DNA from: Ardenticatenaceae bacterium
GTDB lineage: Bacteria > Chloroflexota > Anaerolineae > Promineifilales > Promineifilaceae
Direction: 5' to 3'
Assembly (NCBI GenBank): GCA_020634395.1
Contig: JACKBU010000023.1
Span: 23,744 to 87,743, forward strand
DNA length: 64,000 nucleotides
Shown: piece by piece, positions 34,480 to 42,245 of the stretch
How the letters are laid out: each line of letters starts with the position of its first letter
How positions within the stretch are numbered: the first letter of the stretch is position 1
Translations under genes and position numbers: made by a program
Notes under the pieces: generated by a model
Told to the model about the DNA's origin: nothing
The model's input: the letters and a program-made list of their open reading frames with translations, nothing else
Database searches by the model: none

Positions 34480-35382
34480 CTAAGCCGCGTCTGTCGATGT
34501 TTCTTTTTCTTGTTCATCTTCTTCTGCGGTTACCTGGGTGTAGATTTGCGTAGTCGAGATATTGGCGTGGCCCAACAGCCGCTGCACTTCCTGCAAATCG
34601 GAGCCACTTTCCAGTTTATGGGCAGCAAAGCTGTGGCGCAGTGTGTGGGGGGTAACGTCACCGCTAAGTTTGGCTTTTTTGGCATAGGCCTTGATAATCA
34701 GCCACAAACCCTGGCGGGTAAGCTGCTGCCCGCGATGATTGAGGAAGAGGGCGTTTTCATCCTTATTTTTGACAAGGTATTGACGGCCGTTTTCCAGATA
34801 TTCCACAATCGCGTCTTTTGTTTCTTTATCCAGCGGCAGCTCGCGGGCCATTTCATCTTTACCCTGACAAATGAGCAGGTTATTTTTCAGGTCCACGTCA
34901 TCCAGCGAGAGCGATACCACTTCGGTTACCCGCATGCCCGTGCTGTACAGCATCGTCAGCAGCGCCGTGTCCCGCAAATGCTTGGGCGATTTTTTCTGCC
35001 GGGGCGCTTGCAGCAGCTTATCGATGTCCTCCGAACTAAGCGTTTTTGGCAGGCGCTTTTTTACTTTCGGGGAATCAATGTTGGTGGTGGGATTTTCGGT
35101 GATGAGGTTGTGGGCGAACAGGTAATTGAAAAACGATTTAACGGCCGCCACTTTGCGGGCCACGGAGGAAGAGGCGTAAGACTGCAACTTCATGTAATCG
35201 ACGTACTCATCAACGACTTCGTCTGTCACGTCATCCCACGTTTCAACGTCAAAACGGCCCTCTTGCAAAAAAGACATGAACTGGCTCAGGTCATTTTTGT
35301 AGGCGGCCGTGGTATTCGTGGAGTACTTGTATTCTTGTCGCAGAAAGTCAAGAAATGCAGTTAATTGCTCATCCATCGCCAA
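34480..35382 (-). CDS. Tyrosine recombinase (XerC/XerD-like)
   Basis: A 300-residue site-specific recombinase with an N-terminal SAM-like core-binding domain (FLDFLRQEYKYSTNTTAAY). The catalytic domain contains Arg in YSTGMRVTEVVSL, the HTLRHSFAAHKLESG block, LLGHANISTTQIYTQV with the nucleophilic Tyr, and so the full R-H-R-H-Y set. Xer proteins resolve chromosome dimers at dif; a role in phage or element integration cannot be excluded, but no element ends are visible. The acidic tail TAEEDEQEKETSTDAA is unusual. The start is ATG 35382 (MAMDEQ); the ATG two codons later is possible. Confidence 0.9.
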   Translation of the reverse strand: MAMDEQLTAFLDFLRQEYKYSTNTTAAYKNDLSQFMSFLQEGRFDVETWDDVTDEVVDEYVDYMKLQSYASSSVARKVAAVKSFFNYLFAHNLITENPTTNIDSPKVKKRLPKTLSSEDIDKLLQAPRQKKSPKHLRDTALLTMLYSTGMRVTEVVSLSLDDVDLKNNLLICQGKDEMARELPLDKETKDAIVEYLENGRQYLVKNKDENALFLNHRGQQLTRQGLWLIIKAYAKKAKLSGDVTPHTLRHSFAAHKLESGSDLQEVQRLLGHANISTTQIYTQVTAEEDEQEKETSTDAA

Positions 35383-35832
35383 CCACTCCTATCGGCCCCA
35401 AACGCCAGAAATTGCGTATAGCCAGCAAACACGTTCCACATTTGCCGCATTTTAGGTTGCTTCTTTGGCGCTGCAATGTGACGTCTAGAGGCCTATCCAT
35501 TCTGTATTGAGTTCCTGGGCCCGAACGACCGTTGGCGGAAAGGTCGTTGTTAAAAGATTATGTAAGTTAAAAGTAATGGCATTATAGCATTACTTTTCAT
35601 AAGATCAAATACAGATCGACATAATCAGGGGATGAATCTACAAAACTGGCCCTGATCCACATCTATACGAATGGAAAAGGGTAGATTAGCGCCTGCTAGA
35701 CGCATTTTCATATGTTCCACGCGCCGTAAAAGACGTCTGGCAAATCAGCGAAATGCTGTTATGATCGGCTTTGAGGATGTTTAGCAGCCCTCAAAAACCC
35801 CACAAAACCACTTTACTAGGAGAATAATTCGC
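35383..35832. promoter_or_regulatory. 450-base divergent intergenic region with two inverted repeats and a promoter
   Basis: There is no gene here. It contains AACGACC/GGTCGTT (35524-35530, 35542-35548). A perfect 10-base inverted repeat, AAAAGTAATG/CATTACTTTT, lies at 35569-35578 and 35588-35597, in AT-rich DNA. A probable promoter for the rightward gene has CTGGCA (35737-35742), a 17-base spacer and an extended -10, TGT-TATGAT (35757-35765). The ribosome-binding site AGGAG sits ten bases before the ATG at 35833. The repeats could be operator sites for either divergent gene. Confidence 0.5.
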
Positions 35833-37164
35833 ATGAGTAATTCAGCAACACGTGTGATCATTGCCGGCGCCGCTGGCCGAGATTTTCACGACTTTAACAC
35901 CGTTTTTCGCAGCAATCCCAATTATCGTGTAGTCGCATTTACCGCTACCCAAATTCCCAATATCGACGGCCGTCGCTATCCACCCGAGCTTTCCGGCGAA
36001 CTATATCCCGAAGGCATTCCCATTTACCCGGAAAGCGAACTGGCCGATTTGATCAAAGCAGAGCACGTAGACGAAGTTGTGTTTTCCTACTCCGACGTTT
36101 CCCACGAGTATGTCATGCATCTGGCGTCGCGGGTTTTGGCGGCCGGTGCCAGCTTCCGCTTCCTCGCCCCCAAACAGTCGCAGATAAAGTCCAGCCGGCC
36201 GCTTGTATCGGTGGGGGCCGTGCGCACCGGCTGCGGCAAAAGCCAAACCTCTCGCCGCATTCTGCAAATTCTACAGAATGATCTGGGTTACAAGCGAGTA
36301 GTCGCCATTCGTCATCCCATGCCCTATGGCAACCTGGCCGCGCAGGCCGTGCAGCGGTTCGCTTCCTACGAGGATATGGAGCGCCACGAGTGCACTATCG
36401 AAGAGCGCGAAGAGTACGAGCCGTACGTCGAGCGCGGGGCGGTGATCTACGCGGGTGTTGATTATGAAGCTATCTTGCGCCAGGCTGAGCAGGAAGCCGA
36501 CATCATCATCTGGGACGGCGGCAACAACGACGTGCCCTTTTACGTATCCGACTTGCACATCGTGGTCACCGATCCCCATCGGCCTGGACATGAACTGCGC
36601 TATCATCCTGGCGAGACTAATTTGCGCCTGGCTGATGTTGTGGTCATCAACAAGGTGGACACGGCCGATAATGACAACGTGGTGACCGTGCAGCACAACA
36701 TTCGGCAGGTAAATCCCACGGCCGTTATCGTCAAAGCTGCTTCCCCAATCTTCGTCGACGACCCAGCCGCCATTCGCGGTAAGAAGGTCCTGGTGGTAGA
36801 AGATGGTCCCACACTGACCCACGGCGAGATGGCCTATGGCGCTGGTGTGGTAGCCGCGCAGTATTTCGATGCTGCCGAAATTATTGATCCCCATCCCTAT
36901 GCCGTGCGTTCAATCGCGGCGACGTACGCCAAGTATCCGACCACTGGCGCTGTTCTGCCGGCAATGGGTTACGGCCGTGAGCAGATGGCCGACCTGGAAG
37001 AAACGATCAACCGCACTCCGGCCGAGATGGTCATTGTGGCGACCCCCATCGATCTGGCCAAGATCATCGACATCAAACTGCCCAGCCAACGTGTGCGCTA
37101 TGAGCTGCAGGAAATCGGCCAACCCACTTTAACCGACCTCCTGCGACAAAAATTCGGCAAATAA
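35833..37164 (+). CDS. Cyclic 2,3-diphosphoglycerate synthetase-like NTPase
   Basis: A 443-residue protein. The N-terminal part (to about 120) resembles a Rossmann sensor domain (VIIAGAAGRDFHDFNTVF), and a P-loop NTPase domain follows, with Walker A GAVRTGCGKSQTSRR. Later motifs are IIIWDGGNNDVPFYVSDL, VVVINKVDTAD and VVIVATPIDLAKII. The family takes its name from the archaeal enzyme that makes cyclic 2,3-diphosphoglycerate, a thermoprotectant. Most bacterial members are not tested and some are annotated only as GTPases. Its partner enzyme, 2-phosphoglycerate kinase, is not in the window. The start is ATG 35833 behind AGGAG; a terminator-like hairpin follows at 37197-37241. Confidence 0.8.
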   Translation: MSNSATRVIIAGAAGRDFHDFNTVFRSNPNYRVVAFTATQIPNIDGRRYPPELSGELYPEGIPIYPESELADLIKAEHVDEVVFSYSDVSHEYVMHLASRVLAAGASFRFLAPKQSQIKSSRPLVSVGAVRTGCGKSQTSRRILQILQNDLGYKRVVAIRHPMPYGNLAAQAVQRFASYEDMERHECTIEEREEYEPYVERGAVIYAGVDYEAILRQAEQEADIIIWDGGNNDVPFYVSDLHIVVTDPHRPGHELRYHPGETNLRLADVVVINKVDTADNDNVVTVQHNIRQVNPTAVIVKAASPIFVDDPAAIRGKKVLVVEDGPTLTHGEMAYGAGVVAAQYFDAAEIIDPHPYAVRSIAATYAKYPTTGAVLPAMGYGREQMADLEETINRTPAEMVIVATPIDLAKIIDIKLPSQRVRYELQEIGQPTLTDLLRQKFGK

Positions 37165-37196
37165 TTCGCATAGCCAGATTCCACCACTCGTAACGG

Positions 37197-37241
37197 AATA
37201 CGGCCTGAAGATGGACACTATCTTTGGGCCGTATTTTATTT
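37197..37241 (+). terminator. Terminator-like hairpin after the cyclic diphosphoglycerate synthetase-like gene
   Basis: AATACGGCC (37197-37205) pairs with GGCCGTATT (37227-37235), with an inner AAGAT/ATCTT pair, followed by TTTTATTT. It ends only 22 bases before the next start codon, so it may separate the two genes or reduce read-through. Confidence 0.7.
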
Positions 37242-37262
37242 GCGGGGAGCAAGGATGTGTCG

Positions 37263-37871
37263 ATGTTTGATAACCAGATGCGCCGCCTGAAAGATGTGGT
37301 GTTTGCCCCTTTGGGGCAGGTTTTGGGGCACATTCCTCCGGCCAGTTTTACTTTAATGGCTTTGCTGTTGGGCGTGGGAACGGCCGTTGCCCTTTACTTT
37401 CAGCTCTACCTTGTCGCTTTTCTGGGTTGGTTTTTCAACCGCGTATTTGATGCGTTGGATGGGGTGGTGGCGCGGCAGCAAGGCAGCCAGAGCGATTTTG
37501 GCGGCTATCTAGACATCGTGTCCGATTTTGTGGTGTATGCGGTGATTCCCATAGGCCTGGTTCTGGGACGGCCGTCTGCCACCGGCTTCATGCTTCTGGC
37601 TGTGCTGCTCGCCTGCTACTATGTAAACGCGGCCTCGTGGATTTACCTGGCGGCGATCCTCGAAAAGCGGGCTATCGGTGCCGCACTGCGGGGCGAACAA
37701 ACGGCCGTTACGATGCCGGCCGGTCTTATAGGCGGCACGGAAACCATCGTTTTTTATGCCCTGTTCATCCTGTTTCCTGGATGGTATCTGTGGTTATTTG
37801 CGCTGCTGGCTGCTTTGGTAGTCTTGACGATTTTTCAGCGGCTGGTCTGGGCTTATCGGCGGATCCGCTAA
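37263..37871 (+). CDS. CDP-alcohol phosphatidyltransferase family protein
   Basis: About 202 residues with five to six membrane segments and the complete family signature, DALDGVVARQQGSQSDFGG then YLDIVSD (D-x2-D-G-x2-A-R-x8-G-x3-D-x3-D). The family joins a CDP-linked lipid to an alcohol such as glycerol phosphate, inositol phosphate or serine at the membrane. The acceptor is not evident. The start is ATG 37263 with AAGGA seven bases upstream; an in-frame TTG at 37224 lies within the preceding hairpin. The next gene follows after 141 bases. Confidence 0.9.
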   Translation: MFDNQMRRLKDVVFAPLGQVLGHIPPASFTLMALLLGVGTAVALYFQLYLVAFLGWFFNRVFDALDGVVARQQGSQSDFGGYLDIVSDFVVYAVIPIGLVLGRPSATGFMLLAVLLACYYVNAASWIYLAAILEKRAIGAALRGEQTAVTMPAGLIGGTETIVFYALFILFPGWYLWLFALLAALVVLTIFQRLVWAYRRIR

Positions 37872-38012
37872 CTAAAACACGGCAAGCGCTGCCTCCATGC
37901 TTTGCGGCTGTTGGTTGGATCCAGGTAAGCATGATACCATTATCCCAACATCAATCTGGACGGAGTCGACCGACGTTTCCTGCTCCAAATCGAATCAGAG
38001 GGTACATTGTAA

Positions 38013-39122
38013 ATGAAAGATCTTTTTGCCAATGCTTTTGAAGGGCAGACTGTGCTTGTCACCGGGCATACCGGCTTTAAAGGCTCGTGGCTCTCCACCT
38101 GGCTGGTGGAACTCGGCGCCAACGTAATAGGATTTAGCCTGGATGAGCCGCCCACAGAACCAAGCAACTATATTGTTTCCTGTCTGGGTGAACATATCAC
38201 AGACGTTCGTGGCGATGTACGCGACGTGGAAGCGCTGCAAGATACCATCGCCCAACATCGCCCGTCTATTATCTTCCACCTGGCCGCGCAGCCTATCGTC
38301 TTTCGCTCCCTGGCCGAGCCGAAGCTGACCTTCGACACTAACGCTATGGGCACTGTCAACCTGCTGGAAGCCGTGCGCCAGACCAATTCAGTAAAATCCA
38401 TTGTCTGCGTTACCACAGACAAGGTGTACGCCAATCAGGAATGGGTCTGGGGCTACCGCGAAAGCGATCCTCTGGGCGATTACGATCCATACAGTGCCAG
38501 CAAAGCGATGGCTGAACTGGCCGTCGCCTCTTACCGTGAATCCTACTTCGCCAAAAAGAATTACGCTGATCATGGCGTCGCCATTGCTACGGTACGCGCT
38601 GGCAACGTCATTGGCGGCGGCGATTTTGCCGACTACCGCCTGGTGCCAGATTGTATGCGCGCCCTGATGGCCGGCGAGCCGATTAAAATCCGCAACCCGT
38701 GGAGTGTACGGCCGTGGCTGCACGTCCTGGAACCCATCAGCGGTTACATGTGGGTGGCCGTCAAGCTCTTGCAGGAAGGTCCGGCTTACTCCGAACCCTG
38801 GAACTTTGGTCCGCTGGAACAAAAAGGGGTCACCGCCGGTGATCTGGCCGAGCGTCTGATTACTTTATGGGGATCCGGCTCCTGGATACACACCAACCCG
38901 GAACTAGAAAAATCGGAAACCGGCCATCTGCGGCTCAGTTGGGACAAAGCCGCCGCCCGGCTGGACTGGCGGCCGGCCTATAACTGGGAAAAAGCCCTGG
39001 AAGAAATTGTGGGCTGGTACAAGCTGTTCCAATCTTCCGCCAATATGTACGAAGCCAATCGCGCTCACATCCAAACCTACGTGGACCGCGCCCGTGCCGT
39101 CAACGTTGGCTGGACGAAGTAG
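38013..39122 (+). CDS. rfbG: CDP-glucose 4,6-dehydratase
   Basis: A 369-residue extended SDR enzyme starting MKDLFANAFEGQTVLVTGHT, with the NAD-binding GHTGFKGSW, the FHLAAQPIVFRSL block and the catalytic Tyr-Lys pair in YDPYSASKAMAEL. RAGNVIGGGDFADYRLVPD and RPWLHVLEPISGY are specific to CDP-glucose dehydratases. It makes CDP-4-keto-6-deoxyglucose for 3,6-dideoxysugars or related surface sugars. No other gene of that pathway (cytidylyltransferase, dehydrase) is visible nearby, so it is an orphan here. ATG 38013 is close behind GAGGGTACA, which is a weak ribosome-binding site. Confidence 0.95.
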   Translation: MKDLFANAFEGQTVLVTGHTGFKGSWLSTWLVELGANVIGFSLDEPPTEPSNYIVSCLGEHITDVRGDVRDVEALQDTIAQHRPSIIFHLAAQPIVFRSLAEPKLTFDTNAMGTVNLLEAVRQTNSVKSIVCVTTDKVYANQEWVWGYRESDPLGDYDPYSASKAMAELAVASYRESYFAKKNYADHGVAIATVRAGNVIGGGDFADYRLVPDCMRALMAGEPIKIRNPWSVRPWLHVLEPISGYMWVAVKLLQEGPAYSEPWNFGPLEQKGVTAGDLAERLITLWGSGSWIHTNPELEKSETGHLRLSWDKAAARLDWRPAYNWEKALEEIVGWYKLFQSSANMYEANRAHIQTYVDRARAVNVGWTK

Positions 39123-39154
39123 CTGTAGGCTGTTAGCTATAAGCTGTTAGGAGG

Positions 39155-39230
39155 ATGGGACGCGGATGAACGCGAATTTTTATGGATGGCTTTAAGAAAT
39201 CCATTAAATCCGTGTTTATCCGGGTCCCAT
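39155..39230. repeat. 76-base imperfect inverted repeat between convergent genes
   Basis: The two arms, each about 33 bases, start ATGGGACGCGGATGAACGCG and end in the inverted form CGTGTTTATCCGGGTCCCAT. They share most positions around a ten-base centre. A small direct repeat, GCTGTTAG twice (about 39130-39151), stands just before it. The element separates convergent rfbG and the fadJ-like gene. It may serve as a two-way terminator, or be a copy of a dispersed intergenic repeat; no other copy is in the window. Confidence 0.7.
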
Positions 39231-39237
39231 TTCTTTC

Positions 39238-41370
39238 TTAAAATCTCTCCCCGCGTTCGGCCATCTGGCGCAGCAGGGCGGGCGGTTGGAAGCGTTCGCC
39301 GTACTTTGTGGCCAGTTCCTCGCTCCGGGCCACAAATTGGGCCACCCCATAATCGTTAATGAATTGCAGCGTGCCCCCTTTAAACGGCGCAAAGCCCCAG
39401 CCAAAAATGCTGCCGATGTTGGCGTCGGCGGCGGAAGTCAGTACGCCTTCTTCATAGCAGCGGGCCGTTTCCAGCGCCTGGACAAACATCAGGCGTTCAA
39501 TCATCGCTTCTTGGGCCAGTTTTTCGCCTTGCAGCGGGAAGATGGTTTCCAATTCTGGCCAGAGGTACTTGCTGCCGCCGTCGGCCGGGTATTCGTAGAA
39601 ACCAGCGCCTTTGGCTTTGCCGAAACGGCCGTATTCCCCCGTCATCACATCCAGCACCCGGTCGCCGGGATGGGCAGGCAGTTCTTTACCCTCTGCCGCC
39701 AGATCCTTGCGCGTTTGCTCGCGGATGTGCAGCATCAGCCCTAAACTCACCTCGTCGGACAGCGCCAGCGGCCCTACGGGCATGCCGGCTTGCAGCCCGG
39801 CCATTTCGATGGCATGCGGATGCTGCCCTTCGGCCAGGAGCGCCTGCCCTTCCTGCACGTAGGTGCTGAAGACCCGCGAGGTATAGAAGCCCCGGCTGTC
39901 ATTTACCACGATAGGCGTTTTGCGGATTTGCAGCACGTAGTCGAAGGCCTTGGCCAGCGTCTCCGGGCTGGTTTTAGCCCCGGTGATGATTTCCACCAGC
40001 CGCATTTTGTGGACCGGCGAAAAGAAGTGCAGGCCGATGAAGTTGGCCGGGCGGCTGGAGCGCTCAGCCAGGCCGGTGATAGGCAGCGTGGAGGTGTTGG
40101 AAGCGAAAACGGCCGTTTTCCCCACCTGCGCCTCGGCTTCCTTAGTCACTTTTGCCTTCAACTCCCGGTCTTCAAACACCGCCTCGATGATCAGGTCACA
40201 GCCTTGCAAATCGGCCGCGTCGCCGGTGGGCTGGATGCGCTCCAGAATTTCTTGTTTCTGCGCCGCGCTCATTTTGCCGCGCTGCACCTGCTTGGCGCAA
40301 ATGGCTTCGATTTGCGCCTTGCCTGCCGCCGCCCGCGCCTCGTCGACGTCTTTCAGCACCACGTCCATGCCCGCGTAGGCCGACACGTAGGCGATGCCGT
40401 GCCCCATCATGCCCGCGCCCAGCACGCCCACCACCTGCGTCTGCTGCGGTGGTACGTCGGCCGGGCGGCTGGCCCCGGCGTTGATCTCGTTGAGCTGGAA
40501 CCAGAAGGCATTGATCATGTTTTTGGCCGTCTGGCCGGTGGCCATGTGGGCGAAGTAGCGCGATTCGATGCGCGAGGCGGTCTCGAAATCAACCACGGCC
40601 CCTTCTACGGCCGCGGCCATGATGGCTTCGGCGGCTGGGTAGTTGCCGTAGGTTTGCTTTTTGAGGATGGCGGGGGCGATGGCCAGCATTTGGGCGACAG
40701 ACGGCCGTCTCGGATCTCCGCCCGGCATTTTATAACCGGCCTGGTCCCATGGCTGTTTGGCCTGGGGATGGGCGGTAATCCAGGCGCGCGCTTTGGTCAT
40801 CATCTCGTCGGCGTCGGCCGCCAGGTCATCGATCAGGCCGGCTGCCTTGGCTTCCTGGGGCTTCATCTGTCGCCCCTCGGAGAGAATGGGGAAGGCGGGC
40901 TGCAGGCCGATCATGCGCGTCAGGCGCACAATGCCGCCGCCGCCGGGGATGAGGCCCAGCGTGACTTCTGGAAAGCCAAATCGGCTGCGTGGGTCGTCCA
41001 GGGCGATGCGGTGATGGCAGGCCAGGGCCAGCTCCATGCCGCCGCCCAATGCCGTGCCGTTCAGCGCCGCCACGACAGGCTTGCCCAGCGTTTCAAGCTG
41101 ACGGAAGCCGGCCTTTAGCGCCTGGCTGTTGTCGAAGACTTCGGCCGGATCCATTGCCTGGATCAGCCAGTCGAGGTCGGCTCCGGCCAGAAAGGTCTTT
41201 TTGCCGGAGGTGAGGATAACTCCGGCCAGGTCGCTTTCGGCGGCCAGCCTGGAGAGTGCCTCGCGGAAACCTGCGCCAAATTCATTGTTTAAGACGTTGG
41301 CGGAACGACCGGGCATGTCTAAGGTCAGTGTAACAATATTTTGTTCATCTTTATCGTAACGAAAAGCCAT
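39238..41370 (-). CDS. FadJ-type multifunctional enoyl-CoA hydratase / 3-hydroxyacyl-CoA dehydrogenase
   Basis: About 710 residues. The N-terminal crotonase domain holds both catalytic glutamates (ALGGGMELALACHHRI and FPEVTLGLIPGGGG). After a linker, the NAD-binding dehydrogenase domain has VGVLGAGMMGHGIAYVSA (about residue 315) and SNTSTLPITGLAE, followed by FIGLHFFSPVHKMRLVEII and two C-terminal dehydrogenase domains. It performs two successive beta-oxidation steps. The start is ATG 41370, five bases after GGGGGA; a TTG four codons earlier would overlap that site. No thiolase gene lies beside it, so its partner is elsewhere. Confidence 0.93.
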   Translation of the reverse strand: MAFRYDKDEQNIVTLTLDMPGRSANVLNNEFGAGFREALSRLAAESDLAGVILTSGKKTFLAGADLDWLIQAMDPAEVFDNSQALKAGFRQLETLGKPVVAALNGTALGGGMELALACHHRIALDDPRSRFGFPEVTLGLIPGGGGIVRLTRMIGLQPAFPILSEGRQMKPQEAKAAGLIDDLAADADEMMTKARAWITAHPQAKQPWDQAGYKMPGGDPRRPSVAQMLAIAPAILKKQTYGNYPAAEAIMAAAVEGAVVDFETASRIESRYFAHMATGQTAKNMINAFWFQLNEINAGASRPADVPPQQTQVVGVLGAGMMGHGIAYVSAYAGMDVVLKDVDEARAAAGKAQIEAICAKQVQRGKMSAAQKQEILERIQPTGDAADLQGCDLIIEAVFEDRELKAKVTKEAEAQVGKTAVFASNTSTLPITGLAERSSRPANFIGLHFFSPVHKMRLVEIITGAKTSPETLAKAFDYVLQIRKTPIVVNDSRGFYTSRVFSTYVQEGQALLAEGQHPHAIEMAGLQAGMPVGPLALSDEVSLGLMLHIREQTRKDLAAEGKELPAHPGDRVLDVMTGEYGRFGKAKGAGFYEYPADGGSKYLWPELETIFPLQGEKLAQEAMIERLMFVQALETARCYEEGVLTSAADANIGSIFGWGFAPFKGGTLQFINDYGVAQFVARSEELATKYGERFQPPALLRQMAERGERF

Positions 41371-41657
41371 GTTTTCCCCCAAGATTTGCTCTCTGAAGGT
41401 GAATAAGTTGGTAATTGTAATGCTGCGATTTCATCCAGTCCTTCTTAATTGTGTAGAGAAGTTGGGAACTTTGCAAGCAGAATGTTTAGACGAATGAGGC
41501 AATCGCATACTCGCCTTGGCAGCTTCAGCGCCGGGGGATACGGGCTGTAGACCGACGATGTGATAGGCCGGTTTAGACGGCCGTTACCAGACTTTGGTGT
41601 ATAATGCTGCGTTGTGACCTGGGTTTTGACGGCTAGTCAGGAAAAATAGGAGAGAAG
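41371..41657. other. 287-base divergent intergenic region
   Basis: No gene is seen. A TATAAT (41600-41605) about 50 bases before the DUF6194 gene is a likely -10 box, without a convincing -35 partner. One copy of the ACGGCCGT palindrome sits at about 41577-41584. Nothing else is recognisable. Confidence 0.4.
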
Positions 41658-42137
41658 ATGACCCATCAGTTGTCGGATAATGAACAGAAGGCTGTGGATG
41701 AAGCCGCTATCACGGAATACATTCTCAACACCTTTGACGACGTCGAGGCCTTCACCACCGAGGGTGTCACGTTTTTTTTCTATGATCCTGAACAGAAGTT
41801 TCCTTTTGCCACCCTTGTTACTCAGGACAACGATTACGATCGTGCTTCTAACCTGGACCGTCCCACCGTTTTTCGCCTGAACATCGGCGTTAGTCCCGAC
41901 ACGTACCAGTCTATGTTTGGGCCACGGCCGAAACGTGCCGGTGAAAGCGGCGCAGTGGATACAGGCCATGATTTCACGGCGCTGGATGAGTTGATGCCCC
42001 ATCCTGTGTATGCGCCCATGTCCTGGATTTGTGTTCTCAACCCGAGTCCAGAGACTTTTGAAGCGGTACGGCCGTTGCTGGCGGAGGCCTATCAACTCGA
42101 TGTAGCCAAGCACACCAGGCGAGCGAGTCGCTATTAG
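41658..42137 (+). CDS. DUF6194 family protein
   Basis: A 159-residue soluble protein. It has ITEYILNTFDDVEAFTTEGV, then FPFATLVTQDNDYDRASNLD and RPTVFRLNIGVSPDTYQSMF, then ALDELMPHPVYAPMSWICVL, which match the DUF6194 pattern as I know it. No catalytic motif is evident and the function is unknown; such proteins often occur alone. The ATG at 41658 has GGAGAGAAG seven bases upstream. The sulfatase gene follows 108 bases later on the same strand. Confidence 0.75.
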   Translation: MTHQLSDNEQKAVDEAAITEYILNTFDDVEAFTTEGVTFFFYDPEQKFPFATLVTQDNDYDRASNLDRPTVFRLNIGVSPDTYQSMFGPRPKRAGESGAVDTGHDFTALDELMPHPVYAPMSWICVLNPSPETFEAVRPLLAEAYQLDVAKHTRRASRY

Positions 42138-42245
42138 CAAGTAGAGCCGAGGATAAACACGGCCGTAAGAATTGGCGGTTTCTGGGCTGATAACCAGCCG
42201 AACAGCAAAATCTCTGCCACTAAGAGGTGAACTAAGGATCAATCC

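Noticed and set aside
34510..35364. 284-codon open frame opposite the tyrosine recombinase
   Set aside because: No domain support and no ribosome-binding site, while the recombinase has all catalytic residues.
34480..35382. Prophage or integrative element suggested by the tyrosine recombinase
   Set aside because: Neighbouring genes are housekeeping (punA), and no attachment repeats or phage genes are visible.
39790..41118. 442-codon open frame opposite the fadJ-type gene
   Set aside because: Composition (His, Arg, Gly) is typical of an antisense shadow, and the minus-strand gene has full domain support.
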